A DNA stretch of 64,000 nt from Pseudomonas soli (GCF_900110655.1 NZ_FOEQ01000013.1:1-64000), one strand, 5' to 3'; numbered from the stretch's first letter, positions 8,478-17,669 are shown. Numbers and translations: made by a program. The notes: generated from the sequence alone by a model not told the origin.

Positions 8478-9398
8478 CTACTTGCACATTTCGCCTTTCA
8501 GCGGCACCGGCTGCTGCGGCGCCTTGCGCCATTGCGGCAGGCCGATCAGCACCACCGCGCCAATGATCACCGCCATGGCCACGCACTCCTCGGCGCCGAT
8601 CTGCTCGCCGGCGAAAACGATCCCCAACAGCACCGCCACCGCCGGGTTGACGTAGGCGTAGCTGGTCGCAGCCGCCGGACGCACGTGCTTGAGCAGGTAC
8701 ATGTAGGAACTGAACGCCAGGATCGAGCCGAAGAACACCAGGTAGGCCAGCGCCCCCCAACCGGCCGCCGTGGGCATCTCGGTCAGGCGCTCGCCGCTCA
8801 CGGCACTGCCGATCAGCAAGGCGGCGCCGCCCACCAGCATTTCCGCGGCACTGGCCATGGCGCCCTGGGGCAGCGGCAGGCTCTTGCTCCACACCGAGCC
8901 GAAGGCCCAGGCCGCCGCGGCGAACAGGATCAGCGCCGCGCCCATGGGGCTGGCCTGCAGGTTCGAGCCCAGGTTGAGCATGCCGATGCCGACCAGCCCC
9001 AAAACAATCCCCGCCCATTCCAGGCGCGAGTTGCGATGGCCGAAGAACAGCCCGAACACCAGGGTGAACAGCGGCACCGTGGCTACCGCCAGCGCCGCCA
9101 CGCCCGAGGCGACTCCGGCATGCTCGGCCAGGGTCACGCCACCGTTGCCGCAACTGAGCAGGAGAAAGCCGATGGCGCCGGCGGCGCGCCACTGCGGCCA
9201 GGTCGGCGCCGGCGCGCCACGCCAGCGCAGGAAGCCATACAGCAGGCTGCCGGCAATCACGAAACGCACCCCGGCCATCAGCATCGGCGGCCAGGACTCC
9301 ACGCCGATACGAATGAACAGGTAGGTCGAGCCCCACACCAGGTACAAGGCAAGGAAGGCTCCGATGAGCAACAGCGGGAAGCGGCGGGCGGTGGACAT
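8478..9398 (-). CDS. EamA/DMT-superfamily permease (YedA-like)
   Basis: A 306-residue inner-membrane transporter with about ten predicted hydrophobic helices in two EamA repeats. The first begins LYLVWGSTYLFIRIGVESWPP (about 19-39) and the second near 150 at ALILFAAAAWAFGSVWSKSLPLP. This is the drug/metabolite exporter family, whose members export amino acids or metabolites. The gene is divergent from an Lrp/AsnC regulator whose start lies about 150 bases away, so amino-acid-responsive control of export is a reasonable inference. Nothing in the sequence fixes the substrate. Confidence 0.85.
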   Translation of the reverse strand: MSTARRFPLLLIGAFLALYLVWGSTYLFIRIGVESWPPMLMAGVRFVIAGSLLYGFLRWRGAPAPTWPQWRAAGAIGFLLLSCGNGGVTLAEHAGVASGVAALAVATVPLFTLVFGLFFGHRNSRLEWAGIVLGLVGIGMLNLGSNLQASPMGAALILFAAAAWAFGSVWSKSLPLPQGAMASAAEMLVGGAALLIGSAVSGERLTEMPTAAGWGALAYLVFFGSILAFSSYMYLLKHVRPAAATSYAYVNPAVAVLLGIVFAGEQIGAEECVAMAVIIGAVVLIGLPQWRKAPQQPVPLKGEMCK

Positions 9399-9550
9399 GG
9401 CAGGGCTCGAAATCCGTTTACGGGTGGATTAGTTTAGAAAGGCCCTCGCGCAAACTTAAGTTACAAAACACGTTTAAAACACCAAAACACTTTGCAATAC
9501 ACGGTTATGCAGACGCTTCACCGTCGATTGCAAGGTCACCTGGAATCGCC
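9399..9550. promoter_or_regulatory. Divergent control region between DMT exporter and Lrp-family gene
   Basis: A 152-base AT-rich intergenic region that should carry both promoters. It contains the palindrome AACTTAAGTT (9453-9462) followed by AT-rich tracts (AAAACACGTTTAAAACACC). Lrp-type proteins commonly bind AT-rich degenerate palindromes next to their own gene, so autoregulation and control of the exporter are plausible. I could not fix -35/-10 boxes with confidence. Confidence 0.4.
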
Positions 9551-10009
9551 ATGGACAAGTACGATCGCATGCTTCTCGCCGCGCTGCTGGAAAACGGCCG
9601 GGCCACCTACGCGCAGCTGGCGCGCCAGGTCAATCTCTCCGCCCCGGCGGTGGCCGAGCGGGTGGCCAAGCTGGAGGCCAGCGGTGTTATCAGCGGCTAC
9701 ACGGCCAAGGTCGACCTGGAAAAAATCGGCCTGCCGATCCAGTGCGTGATGGAACTGCGCCTGGCCAGCCATGGCAACCAGCAGGCCTACGAGGCCTTGG
9801 AGAAGATCCCTGAACTCACCGAGTGCCACCGAGTGACCGGTGACCCGTGCGTGATCATGCAAGCGGCCGTCACGTCCATGGGCGAGTTGGAGGCGCTGAT
9901 CAACCGCGTGTCGCAGCTGGGCTTCACCAAGACCTCGATCATCCTGTCCAGCGCGGTGGCACGAAGGGTGCCGCTGGGGCATCTGGGGGGCAACGGCAAA
10001 AAAACCTGA
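9551..10009 (+). CDS. Lrp/AsnC-family transcriptional regulator
   Basis: A 152-residue regulator. The N-terminal winged-HTH AsnC domain spans MDKYDRMLLAALLENGRATYAQLARQVNLSAPAVAERVAKLE (1-42) and the C-terminal RAM/AsnC ligand-binding domain about 65-145. The segment SAPAVAERVAKLEASGVI is the recognition helix and wing. Such proteins form octamers and respond to amino acids. It is divergent from the DMT exporter gene and is its likely local regulator. Nothing is odd about length or composition. Confidence 0.88.
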   Translation: MDKYDRMLLAALLENGRATYAQLARQVNLSAPAVAERVAKLEASGVISGYTAKVDLEKIGLPIQCVMELRLASHGNQQAYEALEKIPELTECHRVTGDPCVIMQAAVTSMGELEALINRVSQLGFTKTSIILSSAVARRVPLGHLGGNGKKT

Positions 10010-10017
10010 GCCTGGGT

Positions 10018-10497
10018 TCAGTGACGCAGCAGCAGCCTGCCCTCGATCGGCACGTAGCGGCTTGCGGCGCGGATTACCGACAACGCCGTCAACCCCGGCA
10101 CGCCGTACACGACGGTTTCCACGCCATGGCGTTGCATTGCCCGCTCCAGCAACAGGTCGAAATCACCGTCGCCGGAGGCCAGCACTACCTGGTCGACCCG
10201 AGCTGCCGCCTCGATCACATCGAGGGTGATGCCAACGTCCCAGTCGCCCTTGGCCGAACCGTCGGCACGCTGGATGAACGGCTTGAGGCGCACCTCAAAA
10301 CCGAGGTTGCGCAGGATCTGCTGGAACTGCTGCTGCTTGCTGTCGCCGCGGTCGATGGCATAGGCCACCGCTTCGACGATCTGGCCCTCGCGGCTGACGT
10401 CGGCCCACAGCGCGGCGTAGTTGAAATGGCAGCCATGGCCTTGGCGAACCGTGTAGTAGAGGTTCTGTACATCGGCGAACAGCGCGATTTTCTTCAC
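10018..10497 (-). CDS. NYN-domain (LabA/DUF88-like) putative RNase
   Basis: A 159-residue PIN-like protein of the LabA/DUF88 NYN family. The conserved acidic residues expected to bind metal are in ALFADVQNLYY (D9), KGDWDVGITLDVIEAA and ASGDGDFDLLL. The spacing fits a PIN-fold nuclease, but the RNA substrate is unknown. I chose the GTG at 10497: it has AGGC a suitable distance upstream and begins VKKIALFADVQN, the family start, whereas the upstream ATG adds an unconserved extension. Its stop is close to the convergent lrp stop. A REP pair lies upstream. Confidence 0.8.
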   Translation of the reverse strand: MKKIALFADVQNLYYTVRQGHGCHFNYAALWADVSREGQIVEAVAYAIDRGDSKQQQFQQILRNLGFEVRLKPFIQRADGSAKGDWDVGITLDVIEAAARVDQVVLASGDGDFDLLLERAMQRHGVETVVYGVPGLTALSVIRAASRYVPIEGRLLLRH

Positions 10498-10526
10498 CGG
10501 GAGCCTCTCTCTGGCGGTGGCAGACA

Positions 10527-10580
10527 ATCGCGGGGCATGCCCGCCCCCACGCTTCGGCAGGAGCGGACTTGCCCCGCAAT
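10527..10580. repeat. Pair of inverted, slightly degenerate REP elements
   Basis: ATCGCGGGGCATGCCCGCCC is followed by the inverted copy GGAGCGGACTTGCCCCGC. The pair lies upstream of the NYN gene and downstream of the DUF2076 gene, both on the minus strand. Confidence 0.75.
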
Positions 10581-10605
10581 CAGACGCTGCAGTATGCCAG
10601 AGCCC

Positions 10606-11340
10606 TCAGACGTAGTCGTCGTCCGAGAAGAAGCCGCCATCGTCGCCGCCGCTGTAGTCGGTATCGGCGAACCCGCCCTGGTCATTGCCCCAGCCACCGT
10701 TGTCGGCCACCTGGCGCTGACTGTCCTGATCGTTCCAGCCTCCAGCATCGCTGGCCGGCGCCGGCTCTTCCTTGATCACCTCGACGATTTCTTCAGGCTG
10801 CGAGTTGTGGTTGAACAGGCTGCTGATACCTTGAGCCAGCAGCACGCCACCAGCCACCCCCGCAGCAGTCTGCATTGCCCCGCCGAGGAAGCTGCTGGCA
10901 CCGCTGCGCGCCGGAGCAGGCGCCGCACCGAAACCCTGTTGTGGTTGCGGCGGGGAATAAGCCTGTGGCGATGGCTCACGCCAGCCTCCTGAGGAACTCG
11001 AAGCCGGTGCCACCGGCCGCTGCGGCTCCGGGCTGCGCGCTCCGGCGCCGAAGATGCTGGAAAGAAAACCGCCGCCGCTGCCACTGGGGCGACTTGCCTC
11101 CAGTTGCGCCCGCACTTGCTTGAGCTCGGCCTCGAGCTGCTTGTTCTGTTCGTCCAGGCGCTTGATCGCCGCTTCCTGCACCAGGATCGCCTGGGCCATG
11201 TAGTACGGCGCCGCCGGCTGCTGGCGCAGGTGCTCCTCGATGCGTGCCTGGGCCTGGGCATCGCGCGGCTGGGCCGGGTCTTCGGCGTGCTTGAGACGGC
11301 CGAACAGGCCATCGATCAGGGTTTGTTCTTCAGTGTTCAT
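10606..11340 (-). CDS. DUF2076 domain-containing protein
   Basis: A 244-residue protein of the DUF2076/COG3416 family, whose function is unknown. The N-terminal conserved block is MNTEEQTLIDGLFGRLKHAE followed by the MAQAILVQEAAIKRLDEQNKQLEAELKQVRAQLE segment, a predicted coiled coil (about 48-85). The middle is Ser/Pro/Gly-rich and low in complexity, with a Gly-rich hydrophobic segment (about 155-185). The C-terminus is strongly acidic and Gly/Asp-rich (GGDDGGFFSDDDYV). The ATG at 11340 fits the family start. It is not linked to the NYN gene except by proximity across a REP pair. Confidence 0.7.
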   Translation of the reverse strand: MNTEEQTLIDGLFGRLKHAEDPAQPRDAQAQARIEEHLRQQPAAPYYMAQAILVQEAAIKRLDEQNKQLEAELKQVRAQLEASRPSGSGGGFLSSIFGAGARSPEPQRPVAPASSSSGGWREPSPQAYSPPQPQQGFGAAPAPARSGASSFLGGAMQTAAGVAGGVLLAQGISSLFNHNSQPEEIVEVIKEEPAPASDAGGWNDQDSQRQVADNGGWGNDQGGFADTDYSGGDDGGFFSDDDYV

Positions 11341-11497
11341 CGGGGCAACCTCGTGCGCTGAACAGGGCATCGGACAGCGTCAAAGATGGGGGGCCGGGCG
11401 CGGTGATTCAATTGCCCCGGCCATGAAACTTTTTTCAGCAAGCGGGCGGTCTGGGCTAAAGTTACGCCCTGCTTTTTCCGCCATGCGATGTTGACCG

Positions 11498-12160
11498 ATG
11501 AATCCGTTGAGCGTTCTGCGCGACTCCCTGTACTTCTTCCGCCGTCACCTGACGAGCATCCTCCAGCTGTGCCTGCCGTTGGTGGTACTTGAGGCCCTCG
11601 GCACCCAGTTGCTCTACAACCATCTCGGCGAACAGGCCTCGCCTGCCTACGGCATGCTGGTCAGCCTGCTGTTCTATCCGCTGTACAGCGCCGCGCTGAT
11701 CCTCTACCTCGACACCCGCAGCAATGGCCAGGACACCGCCAAGCGCGACCTGTTCGCCCGCGCCCTGCAGCTGTGGCCGATGCTGGCCCTGCTGATCGTG
11801 ATCAGCTCGCTGCTGATCATGGCCGGCCTGGCGCTGTTCATCTTCCCCGGCGTGTGGATCATGGTGAACCTGGTGTTCGCCGAGTACCTGCTGGTGCTGC
11901 GCGGCCTGCCGGTGATCGAGGCGATGCGCACCAGCGCGCGCATGACCACCGGGCACTTCCTGCGCATCATGGTGTGCATGCTCTCGGTGCTGGCGCCGCT
12001 GTGGCTGATTGACGGCCTGCTGCTGCAGCTGTTCCCCGAACCGCAGGCCGGTGTGCAACTGGCTTTGGACAGCCTCAGCGGCTTCCTGCAGCTGTTCAGC
12101 ACCGTGGTGCTGTACAGGTTGTTCATGCTGCTGGAGAGTGAGGCGGGCGCAGCCAACTGA
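11498..12160 (+). CDS. YciC-family inner-membrane protein
   Basis: A 220-residue integral membrane protein of the YciC family. It starts NPLSVLRDSLYFFRRHLTSILQLCLPLVVLE and shows about five or six hydrophobic helices, the first at about 18-36 and others near 46-65, 88-107, 112-135 and 148-170. No catalytic motif is visible. The family is of unknown function and sits in the cytoplasmic membrane. A ribosome-site-like sequence precedes the ATG weakly. It is convergent with hrpB, with about 10 bases between their stops. Confidence 0.75.
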   Translation: MNPLSVLRDSLYFFRRHLTSILQLCLPLVVLEALGTQLLYNHLGEQASPAYGMLVSLLFYPLYSAALILYLDTRSNGQDTAKRDLFARALQLWPMLALLIVISSLLIMAGLALFIFPGVWIMVNLVFAEYLLVLRGLPVIEAMRTSARMTTGHFLRIMVCMLSVLAPLWLIDGLLLQLFPEPQAGVQLALDSLSGFLQLFSTVVLYRLFMLLESEAGAAN

Positions 12161-12170
12161 TCGCGCGCGT

Positions 12171-14699
12171 TCAGGGTTTCCTCGGCTTGGCCCTGGCCGT
12201 GGCTTGCGCCACCAGCGGGTCGTCCGGCCAGTAATGCTTGGGATAACGCCCTTTCAGGTCCTTCTTCACCTCGGCGTAGGTGGTGCGCCAGAAGTTGGCC
12301 AGGTCCTGGGTCACTTGCACAGGCCGACGTGCTGGCGACAGCAGGTGCAGCTTGACCTGCTGCCGCCCATTGGCGATGCGTGGAGTATCGGCCAGGCCGA
12401 ACAGCTCCTGCAGGCGCACGGCCAGGATCGGTGGTTGCTCACTGTAGTCCAGGCGTATGCTTGAGCCCGAAGGCACGGCCAGGTGCGACGGTGCGAGCTC
12501 GTCCAGGCGCTGGGGCAGCGGCCAGGGCAGCAGGTTGCGCAGGATCGAGGCCAGGTCCAGGTTAGAGAAATGGCTCAGCCGCGACACCTTGCCCAGGTAG
12601 GGTTGCAGCCAGTATTCCAGGCTGGCCAGCAAGGCGTCATCGCCCAGATCGGGCCACTCGCTGTGGCCGTCCTTTTCCAGATCCAGCTGACGCAGCAGCG
12701 CGACGCGGGCCTGCCACTGGCGCAGTTCCGGGGTCCAGGCCAGCAGGTTCAAGCCTTTGCGCCGAACCAGGCCGAGCAACGCCTTGGCCCGCGCCTCGTC
12801 GTCCAGCCCAGGCAACGGTTCACGGCTGAGGACCAGCTCGCCGACCTTGCGCTGGCGCTCGGCGCGCAACACCTGCTCGCGTTCGTCCCAGTCGAGCAGG
12901 TCGATTTGCTCGACCTGCTCGGCCAGCACTGCGTCGAACAATACCGGGTCGAACTCTGCACCCAGGTAGATACGTTCCTCGCGCTGCCCCTGCCGGCTGC
13001 CCAGATCGGCAATCACCAGCCACGGGCTCTTCATCAGCACATCGGCTTCGGCGAACAGTGCCGCCCGGCCATTGGCCAGGCGGTATTCGCCGCCGCCTTC
13101 GCGGCGCTGTTGCGCCACCCGGTCGGGGTAGGCCAGCGCCAGCACCGCGCCCAGCCAGCGTGGATGGTCGGGGTCGGCGACCGGGTTGCGCGGTTTGCCA
13201 CGCAGCTGGCCGCGGTATTGCCGGGCCAGCTGCCGCGCACGCTGCACACCGCCCTGCCCACCTCGCGCGGCGCGGCTTTCACCGCTGAGCAAAGCCAGCC
13301 GGCTATGCAGGTCAGCACCACCGCCACGCAGGATGTCGCGCTCGCCCAGCAACGCTGCGACATCGCACGCCAGGTCGGCCAACCCGAGATCCTGACCGCG
13401 CAGCAGCAAATGGGCGATGCGTGGATGCGCAGGCAGCTCGGCCATGGCTTGGCCATGGGCGCTCAGAACGTCGCGGCAACCTGGCTTGAAGGCGCCGAGT
13501 CGGGTCAGCAGGTCCAGGGCTTGGCCATAGGCGGCCGTAGGTGGCTGGTCGAGCCAGCTGAGCTGCTCCGGTGGTACGCCCCAGCGCGCCAGCTGCAGGG
13601 CGAGCCCGGCCAGGTCGGCCTGGAGGATCTCGGCGCTGCCATGGGCCGCCAACTGGTCGTGTTGCGCCTCGGACCACAGCCGATAGCACACGCCAGGCTC
13701 GAGGCGCCCGGCCCGACCGGCGCGCTGGGTGGCGCTGGCCCGGGAGATGCGCTGGGTGTCCAGGCGGGTCATGCCGCTACCGGGGTCGAAGCGTTGCACC
13801 CGCGCAAGCCCTGCGTCGATCACCACGCGCACACCTTCAATGGTCAGGCTGGTCTCGGCGATGTTGGTGGCTAGCACCACCTTGCGCTGGCCCTTGGGCG
13901 CCGGCTCGATGGCGGCGCGCTGGGCACTCAGCTCAAGCTCGCCGTGCAGCGGGCAGAGCAGGATCTGCGGACGCTCGCCCACGGCCTCCTGCAGAGCCTG
14001 GTGCACGCGGCGGATCTCGGCCTGCCCGGGGAGGAACACCAACAGGCTGCCGGATTCGTCGGCCAGGGCCTGGAGCACGCAGTCGACCACGCGCGGCTCG
14101 ACGAACTCGCCAGGCTGGAACGGCCGGCTCCAGCGAATATCCACCGGGTGCATGCGCCCCTGACTGCTGATGATCGGTGCATCGTCGAGCAGGCGCGACA
14201 GGCGCTCACCCTCCAAGGTCGCCGACATGAGCAGAATCTTCAGCGGCGGCTCGTCACGCAGCAGCGCCCGGCCGTTGAGGCTCAGGGCCAGGGCCAGGTC
14301 GGCATCCAGGCTGCGCTCGTGGAACTCGTCGAAGATCACCAGGCCCACGCCTTCAAGCGCAGGATCGCTTTGCAGGCGGCGGGTGAGGATGCCTTCGGTG
14401 ACCACTTCGATGCGCGTGTTCGGGCCGATCTTGCTGTCGAGGCGGATGCGATAACCCACGGTTTCGCCGACCTTCTCGCCCAGCTCGCTGGCCAGGCGTT
14501 CGGCAGCGGCGCGGGCGGCCAGGCGCCGGGGCTCGAGCATGAGGATGGTCTGCCCGGCCAGCCAGGGTTCGTCGAGCAGCGCCAGTGGTACGCGGGTGGT
14601 CTTGCCGGCGCCGGGTGGCGCCTCGAGCACCGCTTCGTCACGTTCGGCCAGGGCCTGGCGCAGGTCGGACAGTACGGCATCGATCGGTAATGAAATCAT
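12171..14699 (-). CDS. hrpB: ATP-dependent helicase HrpB
   Basis: An 842-residue DExH-box helicase. Walker A is APPGAGKTT (27-35), motif II is DEFHERS (the H variant of DEAH), motif III is SATL, and motif VI is QRAGRAGR. The family's C-terminal HrpB-specific region with LSPARRPVQVTQDLA is present near the end. The length matches E. coli HrpB (about 809-840). It is a cytoplasmic RNA helicase-like protein; no essential role is established for most relatives. It is monocistronic and divergent from the lipoprotein gene at 14819. Confidence 0.9.
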   Translation of the reverse strand: MISLPIDAVLSDLRQALAERDEAVLEAPPGAGKTTRVPLALLDEPWLAGQTILMLEPRRLAARAAAERLASELGEKVGETVGYRIRLDSKIGPNTRIEVVTEGILTRRLQSDPALEGVGLVIFDEFHERSLDADLALALSLNGRALLRDEPPLKILLMSATLEGERLSRLLDDAPIISSQGRMHPVDIRWSRPFQPGEFVEPRVVDCVLQALADESGSLLVFLPGQAEIRRVHQALQEAVGERPQILLCPLHGELELSAQRAAIEPAPKGQRKVVLATNIAETSLTIEGVRVVIDAGLARVQRFDPGSGMTRLDTQRISRASATQRAGRAGRLEPGVCYRLWSEAQHDQLAAHGSAEILQADLAGLALQLARWGVPPEQLSWLDQPPTAAYGQALDLLTRLGAFKPGCRDVLSAHGQAMAELPAHPRIAHLLLRGQDLGLADLACDVAALLGERDILRGGGADLHSRLALLSGESRAARGGQGGVQRARQLARQYRGQLRGKPRNPVADPDHPRWLGAVLALAYPDRVAQQRREGGGEYRLANGRAALFAEADVLMKSPWLVIADLGSRQGQREERIYLGAEFDPVLFDAVLAEQVEQIDLLDWDEREQVLRAERQRKVGELVLSREPLPGLDDEARAKALLGLVRRKGLNLLAWTPELRQWQARVALLRQLDLEKDGHSEWPDLGDDALLASLEYWLQPYLGKVSRLSHFSNLDLASILRNLLPWPLPQRLDELAPSHLAVPSGSSIRLDYSEQPPILAVRLQELFGLADTPRIANGRQQVKLHLLSPARRPVQVTQDLANFWRTTYAEVKKDLKGRYPKHYWPDDPLVAQATARAKPRKP

Positions 14700-14818
14700 G
14701 GTGGTCCTCGAACAATCGTCCGAGTATAACGGCGAACCGAGGCTGCCCTATCATGGTCTTAACCTCAGGCGCCGGCGATTGCCGCGCCCTTGATCGTCGT
14801 TACCTTTCGGAGATTCAC

Positions 14819-15238
14819 ATGCGCATCCCCTCCCGCGTCATCGGTGGCACCCTCATCGCCACCTTGCTGACCCAGCTGACGGCCTGCGGCACCCTGTTCT
14901 ACCCTGACCGTCGCGGCCAGATCGAAGGCAAGATCGACCCTGTGGTGGCGGCCATGGATGCCATAGGTATTCTCTTCTACGTGCTCCCCGGCCTGATCGC
15001 CTTCGGCATCGATTTTGCCACCGGTGCCATCTACTACCCTGGCGGCAAGAGCGCTCAGGTCGACCCGGCCAAGCTCAAGCCGGCGATCAATGCAGATGGC
15101 CACGTCGACAGGACCAAGTTGCAGGCTATCCTGGAGAGCGAACTGGGCCAGCGCCTGCCGCTGAACGACCCACGGCTGATCCAGCACCGTGGCAGTGTCG
15201 AACAACTGGCCAGCTACGGCCTGGTGCCCGCCGCCTGA
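14819..15238 (+). CDS. Small predicted lipoprotein with a transmembrane-like segment
   Basis: A 139-residue protein with a lipobox LTAC (C23) after a 22-residue signal peptide, so it should be a membrane-anchored lipoprotein. A hydrophobic stretch, AIGILFYVLPGLIAFGIDFA, lies at about 48-67. A region with the IYYPGG motif (about 71-76) follows, then a soluble C-terminal part. The N-terminal half loosely resembles YceK/YidQ lipoproteins. I do not know its role. The ATG at 14819 was chosen for the signal peptide and an AGG ten bases upstream. The gene is close to fieF and could share a transcript. Confidence 0.65.
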   Translation: MRIPSRVIGGTLIATLLTQLTACGTLFYPDRRGQIEGKIDPVVAAMDAIGILFYVLPGLIAFGIDFATGAIYYPGGKSAQVDPAKLKPAINADGHVDRTKLQAILESELGQRLPLNDPRLIQHRGSVEQLASYGLVPAA

Positions 15239-15263
15239 TCTGACCACGGACGATTCATAGCGC

Positions 15264-16133
15264 ATGACCGCCAACGCCGAACACCAACGCCTGCTGCGCC
15301 TGGCCACCCGTGCGTCGCTGAGCGTTGCCTGCATCCTGGTGCTGAGCAAGGCCGTGGCCTGGTGGCTGAGCGGCTCGGTCAGCCTGCTGGCCGGGCTGAC
15401 CGATTCGGCGCTGGATGCCGCCGCCTCGTTCCTTAACCTGCTGGCCGTTCACTACGCTCTGCGCCCCGCCGACGACGACCACCGCTTCGGACATGGCAAG
15501 GCCGAAGCCCTGGCCGGCATGGCCCAGGCGCTGTTCATCGGGGTCAGCGCGGTTCTGATCGGGGTCCAGGCGGTTGATCGGTTGTCGTCGCCAGAGCCTT
15601 TGGGCGATACCGCTGCCGGTATCGCCGTGATGCTGCTGTCGCTGGTGCTCACTTTCGCGTTGCTGGCATTCCAGCGCAAAGTCATCCGGGCGACTGGCTC
15701 CACGGCCGTGCGAGCCGACTCGCTGCATTACCGCTCGGACCTGCTGCTCAACGCCAGCATCCTCCTGGCGCTGCTGCTGGCCCGCTTCGGCTGGCCGCAG
15801 CTCGATGCCCTGTTCGGCCTCGGGATCGCCTTGTATATCCTGTGGAGCGCGCTGCATATCGCTCGCGAAAGCACGGCAATCCTGATGGACAAGGAACTGC
15901 CGGCCGATGTCGGCGAGCGCATGCATGAAATAGTGCTGGCGATACCAGGCGTGAAGGGCGTACACGACCTGCGCACACGGGTGTCAGGCAACCAGTGGTT
16001 TGTGCAGCTGCATCTTGAGTTGCCCGGCGAAATGCCGCTGCACGCCGCCCATGAATTGTGCGTGCAGGCATCTCAGGTCATTCGCCAACACTATCCGCGG
16101 GCCGATGTGATGGTTCATGCCGACCCGGTGTAG
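15264..16133 (+). CDS. fieF: Cation diffusion facilitator, Fe2+/Zn2+ exporter
   Basis: A 289-residue CDF transporter. The metal site matches E. coli FieF closely: D47 and D51 in LTDSALDAAASF, H155 and D159 in DSLHYRSD. HRFGHGKAEALAG (73-85) is a family signature. About six transmembrane helices precede the cytoplasmic C-terminal metallochaperone-like domain (from about 205), which includes HDLRTRVSGNQWFVQLHLELP. It exports divalent metal (iron or zinc) by proton antiport across the inner membrane. It follows the lipoprotein gene by 25 bases, so they may be cotranscribed. Confidence 0.88.
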   Translation: MTANAEHQRLLRLATRASLSVACILVLSKAVAWWLSGSVSLLAGLTDSALDAAASFLNLLAVHYALRPADDDHRFGHGKAEALAGMAQALFIGVSAVLIGVQAVDRLSSPEPLGDTAAGIAVMLLSLVLTFALLAFQRKVIRATGSTAVRADSLHYRSDLLLNASILLALLLARFGWPQLDALFGLGIALYILWSALHIARESTAILMDKELPADVGERMHEIVLAIPGVKGVHDLRTRVSGNQWFVQLHLELPGEMPLHAAHELCVQASQVIRQHYPRADVMVHADPV

Positions 16134-16154
16134 CCGGCTATCGCAACTGACTTG

Positions 16155-16988
16155 TCAATTGACGCTGTAGCCGCGGCCGCTCAGGCAGGCCCCCAATGCC
16201 CGCCTATAGTTGTCCGCCACATTGGCCGGCGGCGCATAGGTCGCCGTCGCCGGATCGAACCCCGACTGGCTCACCGCCCAGCGGTGGCACTGGTAGCGGT
16301 CCTGCTCCTGCTGCTCCGGCCCCTGGCCGTACATCGGGTAGGCGATCACATCATAGCCACTGCCCTGCTGCTGCGGTGCAGGCGCAACGCTGGGCGGGTT
16401 GACCACCACGTACTCGCGGCTGTCGGCGAGGTACTGGTAGTAGGTGTCGGCCACCAGGAAGAACAACGCACCGCTCAACCACACCTCGCGGGCATAGGGC
16501 GGCAGATAGCCGACCCGCACACCGTAAGGCGGCGTGACCACCACGTAGCCGCCGCCATGGGGCCGGTACCAATACCCGCCCGAGTAGAAGTAGTCCTGCC
16601 CACGATAAGGCACCTTCCAGTAGCGGTCCGGGAAGCGATCGACGGTGTGCCCTGGGTGATACTGCGGTCCTGGCCCCCAGCCATTGCCATGACCATCGGG
16701 CCGTCCCGACCAATCGCCGCCGGGGCGCTGACCCGGACCTCCCGCCTCCCAGTGACGGTTGTCACCGTAACGCCGGGGAATGTCCTGGTAGTAGCCCTGG
16801 CGCGGCGGTTGCGTCTGGCGCACTTCGTCCCGTGAATTGAGCGGTGATCCGCGCCGTTCACCACCGCCCTGCTCCTGCTGGCCGCCATGACCGTCATGCC
16901 CGTCTCCGGGGCCCTCGGCCATGGCGCCCAGGCTGATGCCCAGGCCCAGCAAACCAACGCCTGCCAACCGCCAGATGCGCGAACTCAT
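16155..16988 (-). CDS. DUF6515-family exported protein with His/Gly-rich region
   Basis: A 277-residue protein with a signal peptide (WRLAGVGLLGLGISLGAMA at about 6-24). The first half of the mature protein is low in complexity and rich in Gly, His, Gln, Arg and Pro (for example GDGHDGHGGQQEQGG), which could bind metal or be disordered. The C-terminal half has Tyr/Trp-rich segments (YYWRPHGGGYVVV, TPPYGV) and ends in the conserved block YQCHRWAVSQSGFDPAT, which I recognise as DUF6515. Its function is unknown and its location envelope-associated. The ATG at 16988 is preceded by AGAGG. A longer frame to 17093 adds no homology. Confidence 0.65.
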   Translation of the reverse strand: MSSRIWRLAGVGLLGLGISLGAMAEGPGDGHDGHGGQQEQGGGERRGSPLNSRDEVRQTQPPRQGYYQDIPRRYGDNRHWEAGGPGQRPGGDWSGRPDGHGNGWGPGPQYHPGHTVDRFPDRYWKVPYRGQDYFYSGGYWYRPHGGGYVVVTPPYGVRVGYLPPYAREVWLSGALFFLVADTYYQYLADSREYVVVNPPSVAPAPQQQGSGYDVIAYPMYGQGPEQQEQDRYQCHRWAVSQSGFDPATATYAPPANVADNYRRALGACLSGRGYSVN

Positions 16989-17073
16989 GTTGTTCCTCTC
17001 GATGAAAACGCTCGCCTTTACCGTTCGCAGTCTACTGCGCAGACCGCGACCGGCAGATGAAATAGCCGACAGC

Positions 17074-17658
17074 CTAGCGCGCCAGCAGGCCACGCAGAAT
17101 TAATTCCAGGGCAACCAGAGCCTGGCCGAGGCGGGAATCGCCGTCCTCCACCTGGGCGATCCAGACCGCCGCCTCCGACAGGCTGCCATGTACCAGGGCC
17201 GCCAACGCCCAGGGATCGGCCTCGGCAACCACACTTTGCTGGACCAGCCCGCTGAGCATCCGCTGCAGTGATGCGATGCAATGCTGCTGCGCCTCAGGCG
17301 AGGCCGCACCCAGGACGGCGCGCGCATCACGCAGGACAATGCGCTGGATTTCCGGCTCGCGGGCCATGCGCAGGTAGGCCTCGCAACGCTGGCAGAAGCC
17401 TTGCCAGGGGTCATCGCAGGATGCGGAGATGGCCAGCAGACGTGCATCCATCTCACCATCGATCTGTGCCACCACGGCCGCCAGCAGGCCCTGCTTGTCG
17501 CCGAAATGGTGGTAGAGCGCGCCACGGGTAAGCCCGGCGCGAGCGGTCAGGTCATCCATGGACGCCTGTGCGTAACCTTGTTCGCTGAAGACCTGGCGGG
17601 CCATTGCCAGCAAGGCGGCGCGGGTTTCTTCCATCTCGGCGCGGGTGCGACGAACCAT
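17074..17658 (-). CDS. TetR/AcrR-family transcriptional regulator
   Basis: A 194-residue TetR-family repressor. The HTH region is RAALLAMARQVFSEQGYAQASMDDLTARAGLTRGALYHHFGDKQGLLAAVV (about 13-63), with the LTRGALYHHF recognition helix. The C-terminal ligand-binding domain has no obvious effector signature. It is divergent from the MFS transporter gene; the 133-base spacer holds repeated palindromic sites (see 17670-17736). The arrangement resembles tetR/tetA-type efflux regulation, so binding a compound exported by the MFS protein is a plausible inference. Confidence 0.88.
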   Translation of the reverse strand: MVRRTRAEMEETRAALLAMARQVFSEQGYAQASMDDLTARAGLTRGALYHHFGDKQGLLAAVVAQIDGEMDARLLAISASCDDPWQGFCQRCEAYLRMAREPEIQRIVLRDARAVLGAASPEAQQHCIASLQRMLSGLVQQSVVAEADPWALAALVHGSLSEAAVWIAQVEDGDSRLGQALVALELILRGLLAR

Positions 17659-17669
17659 GGCCTCTCCTT

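Noticed and set aside
14819..15238. A polyribonucleotide nucleotidyltransferase
   Set aside because: The lipobox, the length of 139 residues and the lack of any RNase PH or KH/S1 domain exclude it; it is a small lipoprotein.
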